A DNA stretch of 24,496 bases. It comes from Candidatus Poribacteria bacterium. Its GTDB lineage: Bacteria > Poribacteria > DTPJ01 > WJIO01. Made by a program: the position numbers and the translations under genes. The notes under the pieces were generated by a model. That model was not told the DNA's origin. It did no database searches and saw only the letters and a list, made by a program, of their open reading frames with translations. Position 1 is the stretch's first letter. Every line of letters begins with the position of its first letter. Positions 7,822 to 15,315 of the stretch are shown one piece after another. The stretch covers positions 1 to 24,496 of the forward strand of contig WJIO01000144.1 in the NCBI GenBank assembly GCA_014730235.1, read 5' to 3'.

Positions 7822-9237
7822 CTATTTCTCATAAAAGAGAAAAGTCTCTTTAAGACTTAATGCTAGTTCTTCTATTTCATTATCCCTTAATGTTCTGAGA
7901 TCAAGCACTAATTTATCATCTTTTATTATACCAAAAACAGGAGTTTCGCTGGATTTCAACCTTTTGTCCAGGTCTTCAACAAATAAACTTTCAGGTTTAA
8001 TAATTACAAGTTTTGTAGCAAATTTGTTTGGATGGGATGGGATATATGAAAAACCATCTTCCGTATCTATCCGGGCTACGTGGGATAAATCATCACCTAT
8101 TAGCTTTAGCAGCTTTTTGACCAGATTTTCAATTTCATCTTTTGATCTGAGTAGATAACCGATAGTGGTATTATTATCAGTTATTTTCTCCATATCAAGA
8201 TAAGACATGAGCGTTGATTCCAGGGTAATAAGAGTCAGCTTTCCGACCCTCATTATCCTATACAGGGGATTTTCCCGCATCATGCTTATGTATTGCGAAT
8301 TGCCTGTAATTATCCCGGCCTGGGGGCCTCCCAAAAATTTATCCCCGCTGAAGCATACAATATCTGCACCGGCTTTTAAGCTATTGAATACTGAAGGTTC
8401 ATCCGGGAGACCATATTGAGTCATGTCAAAAAGAAACCCATTGCCTATGTTGTCAATTACAGGGATATGATATTCTTTCCCAAGCTGTATAAGTTCATCC
8501 AGGGATACATCGCGGGAAAAACCGGATATCTGATAGCTGCTCTTATTTACTCTCATTATTGCCCCGGTTTCATTTCTAATCGCTCCAGTATAATCCCTCA
8601 GATGGGTTTTATTTGTCGCACCGACTGAGACCAGCTTTGCGCCGCTTTTATCAATAACCTCCGGCAATCGGAAGCCGTCGCTGTCTATCAACTGCCCCCT
8701 GGATACAATAACTTCGTTTTGGTTCGCTATTGTATTTAAAATAAGCATAACCGCTGCGGAGTTATTGTTTACCACAAGACAATCCTCTGACTCCACGAAT
8801 TTTGATAACCAATTTTGTATATGATAATCTCTACCTTTTCCATCTTTTGCATCAAGTGATATATATCCTGATGCGTTTTCCGCAAGGACTTTTGCGGAAA
8901 AATTATTTAACGGGGTGCGCCCCATTTTTCCATTCAGCACATTCCCGGTGGCGTTAATAATCCTGCGAAAAGATGGTCTGAATTTCTCCTCTGCCAGGAT
9001 GGATACTTGATGAAAAATTGTATCAAAGGACAAATCTATATCTGCGATCTCTTCCTCCCTGCTGGCAGAAAGGATTTTTTTCTTGTGAGAACCAAATACT
9101 TGGTTTATGGATTCCACGATTATTGTCCGGGGGAAAGTGCTCATAAGCTCCTTTATTTTTTGATGTTCCAGGAATTTTCCCACCGATGGAATTTGAGTTA
9201 TATATTTTCTTATGAAACTGCGATCTTGTTCTGTCAT
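7822..9237 (-). CDS. selA: SelA family: L-seryl-tRNA(Sec) selenium transferase (divergent)
   Basis: A 471-residue PLP-dependent fold-type I protein of SelA length, with the SelA N-terminal domain (about residues 5-50: IPSVGKFL..., FPRTIIVESIN). SelA converts Ser-tRNA(Sec) to Sec-tRNA(Sec). Visible are RRIINATGNVL, VVNNNSAAVMLIL, SRGQLIDSDGFRLPEVI, SVGATNKTHLRDY, the PLP lysine Lys300 in CFSGDKFLGGPQAGII, and a C-terminal small domain. Several positions are unusual: the common HTNLGR is NGKMGR here, the RGSR region reads KGRDYH (residues 134-139), and the D-x-GSG segment reads DNIGNG. No selB, selD or tRNA-Sec is in view. It begins two bases after the stop of the DUF6785-type gene with no clear ribosome binding site, which indicates translational coupling. 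A selenium-independent SelA-like role is possible. Confidence 0.8.
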   Translation of the reverse strand: MTEQDRSFIRKYITQIPSVGKFLEHQKIKELMSTFPRTIIVESINQVFGSHKKKILSASREEEIADIDLSFDTIFHQVSILAEEKFRPSFRRIINATGNVLNGKMGRTPLNNFSAKVLAENASGYISLDAKDGKGRDYHIQNWLSKFVESEDCLVVNNNSAAVMLILNTIANQNEVIVSRGQLIDSDGFRLPEVIDKSGAKLVSVGATNKTHLRDYTGAIRNETGAIMRVNKSSYQISGFSRDVSLDELIQLGKEYHIPVIDNIGNGFLFDMTQYGLPDEPSVFNSLKAGADIVCFSGDKFLGGPQAGIITGNSQYISMMRENPLYRIMRVGKLTLITLESTLMSYLDMEKITDNNTTIGYLLRSKDEIENLVKKLLKLIGDDLSHVARIDTEDGFSYIPSHPNKFATKLVIIKPESLFVEDLDKRLKSSETPVFGIIKDDKLVLDLRTLRDNEIEELALSLKETFLFYEK

Positions 9238-9239
9238 GC

Positions 9240-11180
9240 TTAAATGAATATCTTGTAATTTCTAAACCCGAATAACGGGCCCAGAATGGCCCAGACGCTT
9301 CCAGTTACATAATCACCCAATATAAGTCCCAGGAAGAAAGGAGCGAATTTTCTATGGGTTTTTATACCCCCCTGCTTTAAAAGAATAAACTTTATAAGCC
9401 AGCTTGCGAAAAAAGCAAACCAGAAATAGTCCATTGCGTAGCTTATGGCCAGGGCATATCCGGCGGGATGAAAAGGCCACCACACAAAGCGCATTCGTAA
9501 AATCGTAAGAATAAAGACAAAACCCGTACCACCAAGCATATATGATATTCTAGTCCAGTCCGGATCAGAGGGGAACTGTAACCAGCGCTGAAGCCTGGTA
9601 AATGTTTCACGACCAACCCAGTCTTTAAACCCACCGGCGCTGGCGTTTGCACCTTCACGGTATGTTATGTCCAGATTTGCCCAGTATACTGAGAAAAGGC
9701 TTATGAAAATTGCCACGATTAAGGCCACAATCAGGCCTTTGTTGCTTATTTTTGCGTTCTCAGCCATTTTAAATGCCTCTAGCTGACTTGGCATGGGATG
9801 ATTCCTAAATCCCCGGTTAAACCAGTGTAAGGTTGAGAGCACAGTCTGGCTTGATGATGATATATTCGTGGTACCCACCAGATAGCTTATTATATAAAGG
9901 GGATTTGCGTAGTGATCCCCGGCTGATATTTCATGGGGTGTTCCCAGTTCAGCCCGAACCCTTGTAATAGCCAGGGCCAGGAGCATAAACATAGCTAAAA
10001 ATATGGCTACAACCCACATTTCAATTCCGGCTATATGAAGAAAGCCAAAGACAAAAGCCCCGAATATTAAGCTCCCCAGCAAAGCCACGCGATATGAGAT
10101 TGGTTCTTTTGAGTCATCTATTTCACTGGATAACCCAAGAGCCTTGCCTAATACCTGTATTGTATATTTCCTCATGCTCCATAAAGCCACCAGTCCCACA
10201 GCAAACCACGCACCTGATGCCTGTTCGCTGAAATATGGAAATCCCCTGAGTCCCAGGGCGTGTCCGAACACCTGTTCCATCATTCTGAATACAAAGAAAA
10301 ACCAACATGAAAAGGAAAGATCCAGAGGTAAAAAGAAGGCGAGGCCTATAGCAAATGGATACAGGGAAATCCGAGTACCCCTTAACACATCCCAGGGTCT
10401 ATCGGTAAACACATGACCAACATTGGTAAGTTTTATATAATTTATCCTCGGTATAGATGGATAAAGGGTGTTTAAGCCGTTTATAATACCAATAAGGGCA
10501 GCCACACCGAAACCCATCCACATAATCTTATTTTTAAGAAGGGCTGTACCACCTTCCTGAGTTAACCCCAGGGGAAGCTGGATAACAGGGTAGGCCAGCT
10601 TTTCATGTTCTGTCCAACGCCTTCTTATAAGGGAATTCAGGCAGAGCATCAGAAAGACCAGGGCAACAAAAAACGCACCCCACATAAGCAATGGCTTAAC
10701 CCAGGGTATAAAATTTTGCCTTGTGTATATGCTGGATTCACCCTTATAGTATCCGTCCAGAACTGATTTATCACTTACAGTAAGCCAGGAAGGTATGTAT
10801 CTGAAAAACAACTGTTCCCATTCATTTTCAGGCGTAGCAAACCAATATGCGTGGGATATCTGACCGAAAAGGTTCTGGAAGGTATCATGACCGGCAAAAG
10901 TCATGGACACTACAAGCATTATATAAATTATTAGCAGTTCTGCCTGATTAAGGGCTGTTCGTGGTGAAATTCTATTAAGAGCAAAATTAATGAAAGTCAC
11001 CACAAAAAGTATAAACACAGGCTCTACAAATAGCGGCAAACATGAGCCATCCAGGGAATAATACTTCACTTCCACTAGAGTCACCCAGTAGACATTTATG
11101 GGTATAAGGAGTATACCAATAATTATAGAACGCAAAGTAACCCTGAATAAAGCCTGTTTTTGTTTATTTTCCTGCTCCAT
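9240..11180 (-). CDS. Large polytopic membrane protein, DUF6785/OPT-like
   Basis: A 646-residue integral membrane protein with about a dozen hydrophobic segments, beginning with one at residues 15-38 after a short charged N-terminus. Recognisable stretches are PRTALNQAELLIIYIM, ARW-type loop RRRWTEHEKLAYPVIQLP, TRVRAELGTPHEI and a C-terminal FRNYKIFI tail. The EHEKLAYP and RAELGTP segments are typical of the DUF6784/DUF6785 proteins found in Poribacteria, Planctomycetes and related groups, which resemble oligopeptide transporter folds. The transported substrate is unknown. The ATG at 11180 is preceded by AAAGGG. It is the promoter-proximal gene of a unit with selA and probably the ThuA-like gene, which suggests small-molecule uptake linked to their function, but this is inference. 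Confidence 0.78.
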   Translation of the reverse strand: MEQENKQKQALFRVTLRSIIIGILLIPINVYWVTLVEVKYYSLDGSCLPLFVEPVFILFVVTFINFALNRISPRTALNQAELLIIYIMLVVSMTFAGHDTFQNLFGQISHAYWFATPENEWEQLFFRYIPSWLTVSDKSVLDGYYKGESSIYTRQNFIPWVKPLLMWGAFFVALVFLMLCLNSLIRRRWTEHEKLAYPVIQLPLGLTQEGGTALLKNKIMWMGFGVAALIGIINGLNTLYPSIPRINYIKLTNVGHVFTDRPWDVLRGTRISLYPFAIGLAFFLPLDLSFSCWFFFVFRMMEQVFGHALGLRGFPYFSEQASGAWFAVGLVALWSMRKYTIQVLGKALGLSSEIDDSKEPISYRVALLGSLIFGAFVFGFLHIAGIEMWVVAIFLAMFMLLALAITRVRAELGTPHEISAGDHYANPLYIISYLVGTTNISSSSQTVLSTLHWFNRGFRNHPMPSQLEAFKMAENAKISNKGLIVALIVAIFISLFSVYWANLDITYREGANASAGGFKDWVGRETFTRLQRWLQFPSDPDWTRISYMLGGTGFVFILTILRMRFVWWPFHPAGYALAISYAMDYFWFAFFASWLIKFILLKQGGIKTHRKFAPFFLGLILGDYVTGSVWAILGPLFGFRNYKIFI

Positions 11181-11242
11181 AGTTTCCCTTTCAATATTTA
11201 TATATTTACTATACTTGGCTATAAAATATCACAACAAGTATA

Positions 11243-11271
11243 ATTGTATAAATATAAAGACAATACGTCAA
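11243..11271 (-). promoter_or_regulatory. Promoter of the membrane protein-selA unit
   Basis: On the minus strand TTGACG (11271-11266), a 17-base spacer and TACAAT (11248-11243) form a near-consensus sigma70 promoter. The predicted start is near 11236, giving a 5' untranslated region of about 55 bases before the ATG at 11180. Confidence 0.8.
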
Positions 11272-11293
11272 GTTATAGATTTTGGATACAGGA

Positions 11294-11522
11294 CCAAGCA
11301 TAAATTTTACATCCCTGTGTTATTGCGAAGAACGGAGTAAAAAAAGTTTGGTTTTTCTGGGTTTAGTGGGGTTATAATTGAAAATCCTCTAATCTTGTCA
11401 TTCCTGCTTCAAGCTTTTTGAAAAAGCTTGAAGCAGGAATGACAGCATAAAAAAGTTTCTTATCTTTACCCCAATCAAGCCAGAAGAGGCAAAGTTTTCA
11501 CGGACATAAAATTTATGCTTGG
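11294..11522. repeat. Nested palindromic repeat, copy 2
   Basis: It has the same layers as copy 1. The outer arms are CCAAGCATAAATTTTACATC (from 11294) and a reverse complement ending at 11522. The middle arms diverge: the left reads TTCTGGGTTTAGTGGGG (from 11355) and the right, when reversed, reads TTCTGGCTTGATTGGGG. The inner palindrome is enlarged: 24 bp perfect (11396-11419 with 11421-11444) around a single G, starting TGTCATTCCTGCTTCAAGC. The right flank GTTTTCACGGACATAAA is almost identical to copy 1. The 8-base GGATACAG occurs on both sides (11284-11291 and 11522-11529), a possible target duplication. It lies between two divergent promoters. Confidence 0.85.
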
Positions 11523-11529
11523 GATACAG

Positions 11530-11707
11530 AAAAACAACTTGACCATCAGTAACTTTCCATGATATACTCACAAGGGTTTGAATCGCACCAAATCGTGCTT
11601 TAAAGGGAAAGCAAAGGTGGCCATTTTTGTGCAGTTAATAGCTTTTGGTCGGGCAATATAATGCTTTTTGTAACTATTACTTATCTTCACGGATGCAATT
11701 AGATTTC
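11530..11707. other. Intergenic DNA between repeat copy 2 and the cyclase operon promoter
   Basis: I see no convincing gene, RNA or hairpin here. The sequence is AT-rich with scattered short frames lacking ribosome binding sites. Confidence 0.5.
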
Positions 11708-11737
11708 TTTTCACCCTTTATTAAATGGTATGATAAT
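11708..11737 (+). promoter_or_regulatory. Possible promoter of the five-gene cyclase/RFAP-synthase-like operon
   Basis: TTTTCA (11708-11713), an 18-base spacer and GATAAT (11732-11737); alternatively an extended -10, TGGTATGAT (11726-11734), with a poor -35. It is 75-100 bases before the first start codon. The assignment is tentative. Confidence 0.4.
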
Positions 11738-11809
11738 TGCAAACATATGGTTCTGGTAGTATCAAGAAGCTGATTCAAAAAGGTCTGTTTGAGAAGATGG
11801 AGGACAAAA

Positions 11810-12475
11810 TTGCAGATAACTTTTGATAAGATCATAGACCTTTCATATACTGTGGACGAGGACAGCCCAAGAGAAGCTCCTATAGACCCGGCCAAAATTT
11901 ATGATACGGCAACTATGGAGCATGATGGATACTTCGAAAGCAGAATTGACGTATCAGGACATTATTCCACCCATATTGATGCTCCTGCTTTGATGTATGC
12001 GGATGGGGTAGTTGTAGCTGATCTGAAACTGGAAAAGCTTATGGGTGAAGCCGTAATTATGGATTTTTCAGAACTTGAACCCGGAGATGAGGTTACAGAA
12101 AAGCATGTAAAAAAATGGATCGAAGAAAATGGTGACGTAAAAGGCAAAATCGTTTTCCTGTTTACTGATATGGAAAAACTGGTGAATGACCCGATTTTTA
12201 TTGAAAAGTGGATAGGTTTCACCGGTAAGGCTGCCGAATTCCTGGCTTCCAGGGGTATAAAAGCCATTGGCACAGACAACCCAAACATTGACTGTCTGGC
12301 TGGTAAAGATATTGATTTCCCTGCGCATCATACATTTTTAAAGCACGGTATACCAAACGTTGAAAATCTGCATAATCTTGATAAGATAAAAAAAGGCAGC
12401 TTTTTTGTGATAATAGCACCTATGAAGTTGAAAAAAAGCTCCGGCGCACCAGCAAGGGTAATAGCATTGGTTTAA
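11810..12475 (+). CDS. Cyclase family protein (KynB-like metal-dependent hydrolase fold)
   Basis: A 221-residue protein of the cyclase/arylformamidase family, whose members are metal-dependent amidases or related hydrolases and isomerases. Hallmarks are FDKIIDLSYTVDED at the N-terminus, the metal site GHYSTHIDAP (about residues 47-56), GTDNPNID, and AHHTFLKHGIPNVENL near the C-terminus. The usual motif is HxGTHxDxPxH; here the Gly is Ser and the last His is Leu (DAPALMY), so one catalytic or metal-near residue is missing. I chose the TTG at 11810, six bases after GGAGG, over the TTG at 11789, which has no ribosome binding site. It is the first of five packed genes, 13 bases before the RFAP-synthase-like gene. 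The substrate is unknown. Confidence 0.85.
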   Translation: MQITFDKIIDLSYTVDEDSPREAPIDPAKIYDTATMEHDGYFESRIDVSGHYSTHIDAPALMYADGVVVADLKLEKLMGEAVIMDFSELEPGDEVTEKHVKKWIEENGDVKGKIVFLFTDMEKLVNDPIFIEKWIGFTGKAAEFLASRGIKAIGTDNPNIDCLAGKDIDFPAHHTFLKHGIPNVENLHNLDKIKKGSFFVIIAPMKLKKSSGAPARVIALV

Positions 12476-12488
12476 GGGGTGGTTTTAG

Positions 12489-13535
12489 ATGAGTAATGTA
12501 AAAGTAATAACACCCTCCCGAGTTCATATGGCCCTGATAGACTTAAATGGAAATCTTGGACGTATAGATGGCGGTATAGGTCTATCTTTATCCAATCCGG
12601 GATTTAGTATTACAGCCCGGAAGGCAGATCATAACGAAATAATATGCTCCCCGGATATTAAACAACGTGCAGGTAAAATATTAGATGCTCTCAAAGAAAA
12701 ATGTGGTATTGATAACGTAAAAATCAATATTGAAAAAAGCATACCCTTTCATTCGGGACTTGGCTCTGGAACTCAGTTATCCCTTGGTATAGCTCAAGCC
12801 GCATGTAAATTAAATGGTCTTGAATATTCACCTCAACAGCTTGCATATATCGTAGGCAGAGGCGGAACATCCGGAATCGGCGTTGCAGCATTTTCTCAGG
12901 GTGGATTTATTGTTGACGGTGGACATACCTTCTCAGATAAAAAGAATAATAGCGAAAAAACATCATATCTCCCCTCATCAGCTTCCAAAGGTGTAAAACC
13001 TCCCCCTGTAATTGCCCGTTATGACTTTCCTGAATGGGATGTATTGATTACAATACCCAATTGCAAACACATATCCGGAGATGCAGAAGTAAAACTTTTC
13101 AAAACCCTGTGCCCCATGCCCCTGGAGGAAGTTCAGGCCTTATCCCATATAATACTGATGAAACTCCTGCCGTCCCTTATACAGCAAGAATTGCAACCCT
13201 TCGGCGAAGCGATTGACCTGATTCAAACTCTGGCATGGAAAAAAGTTGAGCTTCAACATCAGGATCCAATTGTTATGGAAATTATGACATTCTTGCGGGA
13301 AAATGGCGGACATGGAGTGGGACTCAGCAGTTGGGGACCGGCAGTATTTTGCTTCGGTGAAAATCTGGCAATCCTTCAGAAAAGGACCCGGGAATTTCTC
13401 GGTAACGCAAAAACAGGTGGGACATGCTTTTTAACAAAAGCTAACAATACCGGTACTCTGATTATAGAGGACGAAAATGGATTTTATGAAGACCGTTCTG
13501 AAAAGACGGACTTACAGAGGGCAGTTTACCCATAA
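12489..13535 (+). CDS. Beta-ribofuranosylaminobenzene 5'-phosphate (beta-RFAP) synthase family protein
   Basis: A 348-residue GHMP-superfamily protein of the beta-RFAP synthase family. The known enzyme joins PRPP to 4-aminobenzoate (or 4-hydroxybenzoate), with loss of CO2, to make an aryl C-riboside, the first committed step of methanopterin synthesis. Family signatures are TPSRVHMALIDLNGNLGRID at residues 8-27, the phosphate loop IPFHSGLGSGTQLSL, and the very characteristic GRGGTSGIGVAAFSQGGFIV. AAGGGGTGG precedes the ATG. Its 3' end overlaps the nitroreductase gene by 59 bases. No other methanopterin gene is visible, so it may feed a different cofactor or C-nucleoside. The family call is firm; the reaction in this organism is inferred. 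Confidence 0.86.
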   Translation: MSNVKVITPSRVHMALIDLNGNLGRIDGGIGLSLSNPGFSITARKADHNEIICSPDIKQRAGKILDALKEKCGIDNVKINIEKSIPFHSGLGSGTQLSLGIAQAACKLNGLEYSPQQLAYIVGRGGTSGIGVAAFSQGGFIVDGGHTFSDKKNNSEKTSYLPSSASKGVKPPPVIARYDFPEWDVLITIPNCKHISGDAEVKLFKTLCPMPLEEVQALSHIILMKLLPSLIQQELQPFGEAIDLIQTLAWKKVELQHQDPIVMEIMTFLRENGGHGVGLSSWGPAVFCFGENLAILQKRTREFLGNAKTGGTCFLTKANNTGTLIIEDENGFYEDRSEKTDLQRAVYP

Positions 13536-14262
13536 ACCTGTTTCGCAAAAAGACCTGGAAACAATTGTTGAAGCTGCCCGATGGTCACCCTCACCCTTTA
13601 ATGTCCAGCCCTGGGAAATAATTACAATAGAAAAACAAGATACTAAAGACAAACTGGCAAAATTAGTGCTTAAAAGTATGTCTGCCCAGATGGGAGACAG
13701 CCGCTTTCTGGATGATGTCAGCAAATGGATGAGTCTGAGTAAAGACGAATGGGTACAGCGTTCAGAGGGTGTTATGATTGACGATCATATGGATATACCC
13801 GGTTTTATTAAAGATAAGAGCAAACTGCGCCCACTGCTGAAAAACGCTAAGAATATGTCGTTTTTGGGCAAGCTGGGCTTGGGTAAAATAGGCGCGTCAA
13901 AGTTTGTTGAACATATAAAAAATGCTCCTCTGATTATGATTATTATAATGAATCTCAAAAGGATGTCTCCCGGTGAAAACAGGATGACCTGGATGTATAT
14001 GGGAATGGGTGCTTTTGTAGAACATATACTCTTAGCCGCTATCTCCCTGAATATAGGAACTCATTTCATAAACGCACCTCTGGAAACAAAAAAGGACAGG
14101 GTGAAATTAAGGCATATACTTTCTATACCCGATCATTACGAACCTGTTTGTTTGCTTAGATTGGGGTATATCCAGGGAAACGCAGGGGAGTCTGTGAGGC
14201 TCCCTTCTGAAAAAATCCTGCATCGTGAGAAGTTTCGACCTAAAGGAAATGATAAGTCATGA
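13477..14262 (+). CDS. Nitroreductase family flavoprotein
   Basis: A 261-residue FMN-dependent NAD(P)H oxidoreductase. The N-terminal RRTYRGQF and ARWSPSPFNVQPWEII segments are the FMN phosphate- and ring-binding signatures of the family. The C-terminal half has GAFVEHILLAAISLNIGTHF, the usual helix after the insert, and ends with a long basic tail. Residues of about 60-140 form an insert larger than in typical nitroreductases of 170-220 residues and may shape a specific substrate pocket. AGAGG (13466-13470) lies six bases before the ATG, inside the preceding gene. The stop overlaps the start of the dehydrogenase as ATGA. Tight overlap on both sides means it is made together with its neighbours. 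It may reduce or dehydrogenate a pathway intermediate. Confidence 0.88.
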   Translation: MDFMKTVLKRRTYRGQFTHKPVSQKDLETIVEAARWSPSPFNVQPWEIITIEKQDTKDKLAKLVLKSMSAQMGDSRFLDDVSKWMSLSKDEWVQRSEGVMIDDHMDIPGFIKDKSKLRPLLKNAKNMSFLGKLGLGKIGASKFVEHIKNAPLIMIIIMNLKRMSPGENRMTWMYMGMGAFVEHILLAAISLNIGTHFINAPLETKKDRVKLRHILSIPDHYEPVCLLRLGYIQGNAGESVRLPSEKILHREKFRPKGNDKS

Positions 14263-15281
14263 AAACTGTAGTACTCACCGCCCCGGGTGAAGACCTTGTT
14301 ACCCGGGAAAAACCTATACCTGAACTATCCCGGGGTGATGTATTGATCAAGGTAGACCTCTGTGGTATATGCACCTCCGACATAAGCGCCCAGCGAGGTG
14401 ATGCCAGCGATTATTCTCCCCCGGTTGTACTGGGACATGAGATAGCCGGTGTTATATGTGAATCCAGGAACAGGAATTATCTGGAAGGACAAAAAGCCTC
14501 TGTTGATCCTGTTATGTGCTGTGGAATATGCTATTACTGCAAGAAAGGACTAACCAAATTCTGCCCTGAAATATGCGGAGTTGGTCATGATATTGACGGC
14601 GGCTTTGCCGAATATGTAAGAATACCAAAAATGCTGGCCGATACCGAAGGTATAGCCGTTGTACCTGACGAGGTAAAGCCTGAGGAATTAATGTTTTTAG
14701 AACCCCTGGCCTGTTGTTTTGGTGCGCTGGAAGAAACGCCGCTGGGGGAAAACGTAGTTATCCTTGGTGCCGGGCCCATAGGACTTCTGTTTATTCAACT
14801 GATAAAACGTGAGGGTGTCAGAATTATTGTAAGTGAACCTCTGGAACATAGAAGACAGATGGCTGCAAAAATAGGGGCTGATGAAATTATTGATCCTTCT
14901 GATGTATCAATAGTTGAAGTGGTAAAAGAATTAACATCGGGCATAGGAACAGATGCAGTGATCGCAGCCACAAATGATCCTTCGGTGATACCGGAAACCT
15001 TCCAGATGCTGAGAAGAGGCGGTTATGCCAATATATTTGGCATTTTCCCCCACGATACCAGCATTAATCTGGATGTAGAACAGCTTCATTATTCCGGTCA
15101 TAAAGTTTTTTCCTCGTGGGCATTAAACAGGAAGGATACAAAAGCCGCCACCGAGGAGATAAGTAAAAGGGAATTAAAACTGGAAGCTATACTGACCGGC
15201 AAATTTACCCTGGCTCAACCCATGGAAGCTTTTAACTATGTGGTTAGTCGAAAAGGAATTAAAGCAGCATTTGCACCATAA
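14259..15281 (+). CDS. Zinc-dependent medium-chain alcohol dehydrogenase
   Basis: A 340-residue MDR-superfamily dehydrogenase of the sorbitol/threonine dehydrogenase type. The catalytic zinc ligands are Cys38 (CGICTSD) and His60-Glu61 (LGHEIAG). The structural zinc site is complete: Cys88, Cys91, Cys94 and Cys102 in CGICYYCKKGLTKFC. A Rossmann fold follows with VVILGAGPIGLL (about residues 164-175), and an acidic Glu after the second strand (IIVSEPLEHRR) points to NAD(H) over NADP(H). Its start codon overlaps the nitroreductase stop (ATGA), so the two are translationally coupled. It probably oxidises a secondary alcohol or polyol in the pathway of this operon; the substrate cannot be read from the sequence. 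Confidence 0.92.
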   Translation: MKTVVLTAPGEDLVTREKPIPELSRGDVLIKVDLCGICTSDISAQRGDASDYSPPVVLGHEIAGVICESRNRNYLEGQKASVDPVMCCGICYYCKKGLTKFCPEICGVGHDIDGGFAEYVRIPKMLADTEGIAVVPDEVKPEELMFLEPLACCFGALEETPLGENVVILGAGPIGLLFIQLIKREGVRIIVSEPLEHRRQMAAKIGADEIIDPSDVSIVEVVKELTSGIGTDAVIAATNDPSVIPETFQMLRRGGYANIFGIFPHDTSINLDVEQLHYSGHKVFSSWALNRKDTKAATEEISKRELKLEAILTGKFTLAQPMEAFNYVVSRKGIKAAFAP

Positions 15282-15315
15282 GCCGTAAGAATCATCTCAT
15301 TGAAAGGAAATATTT

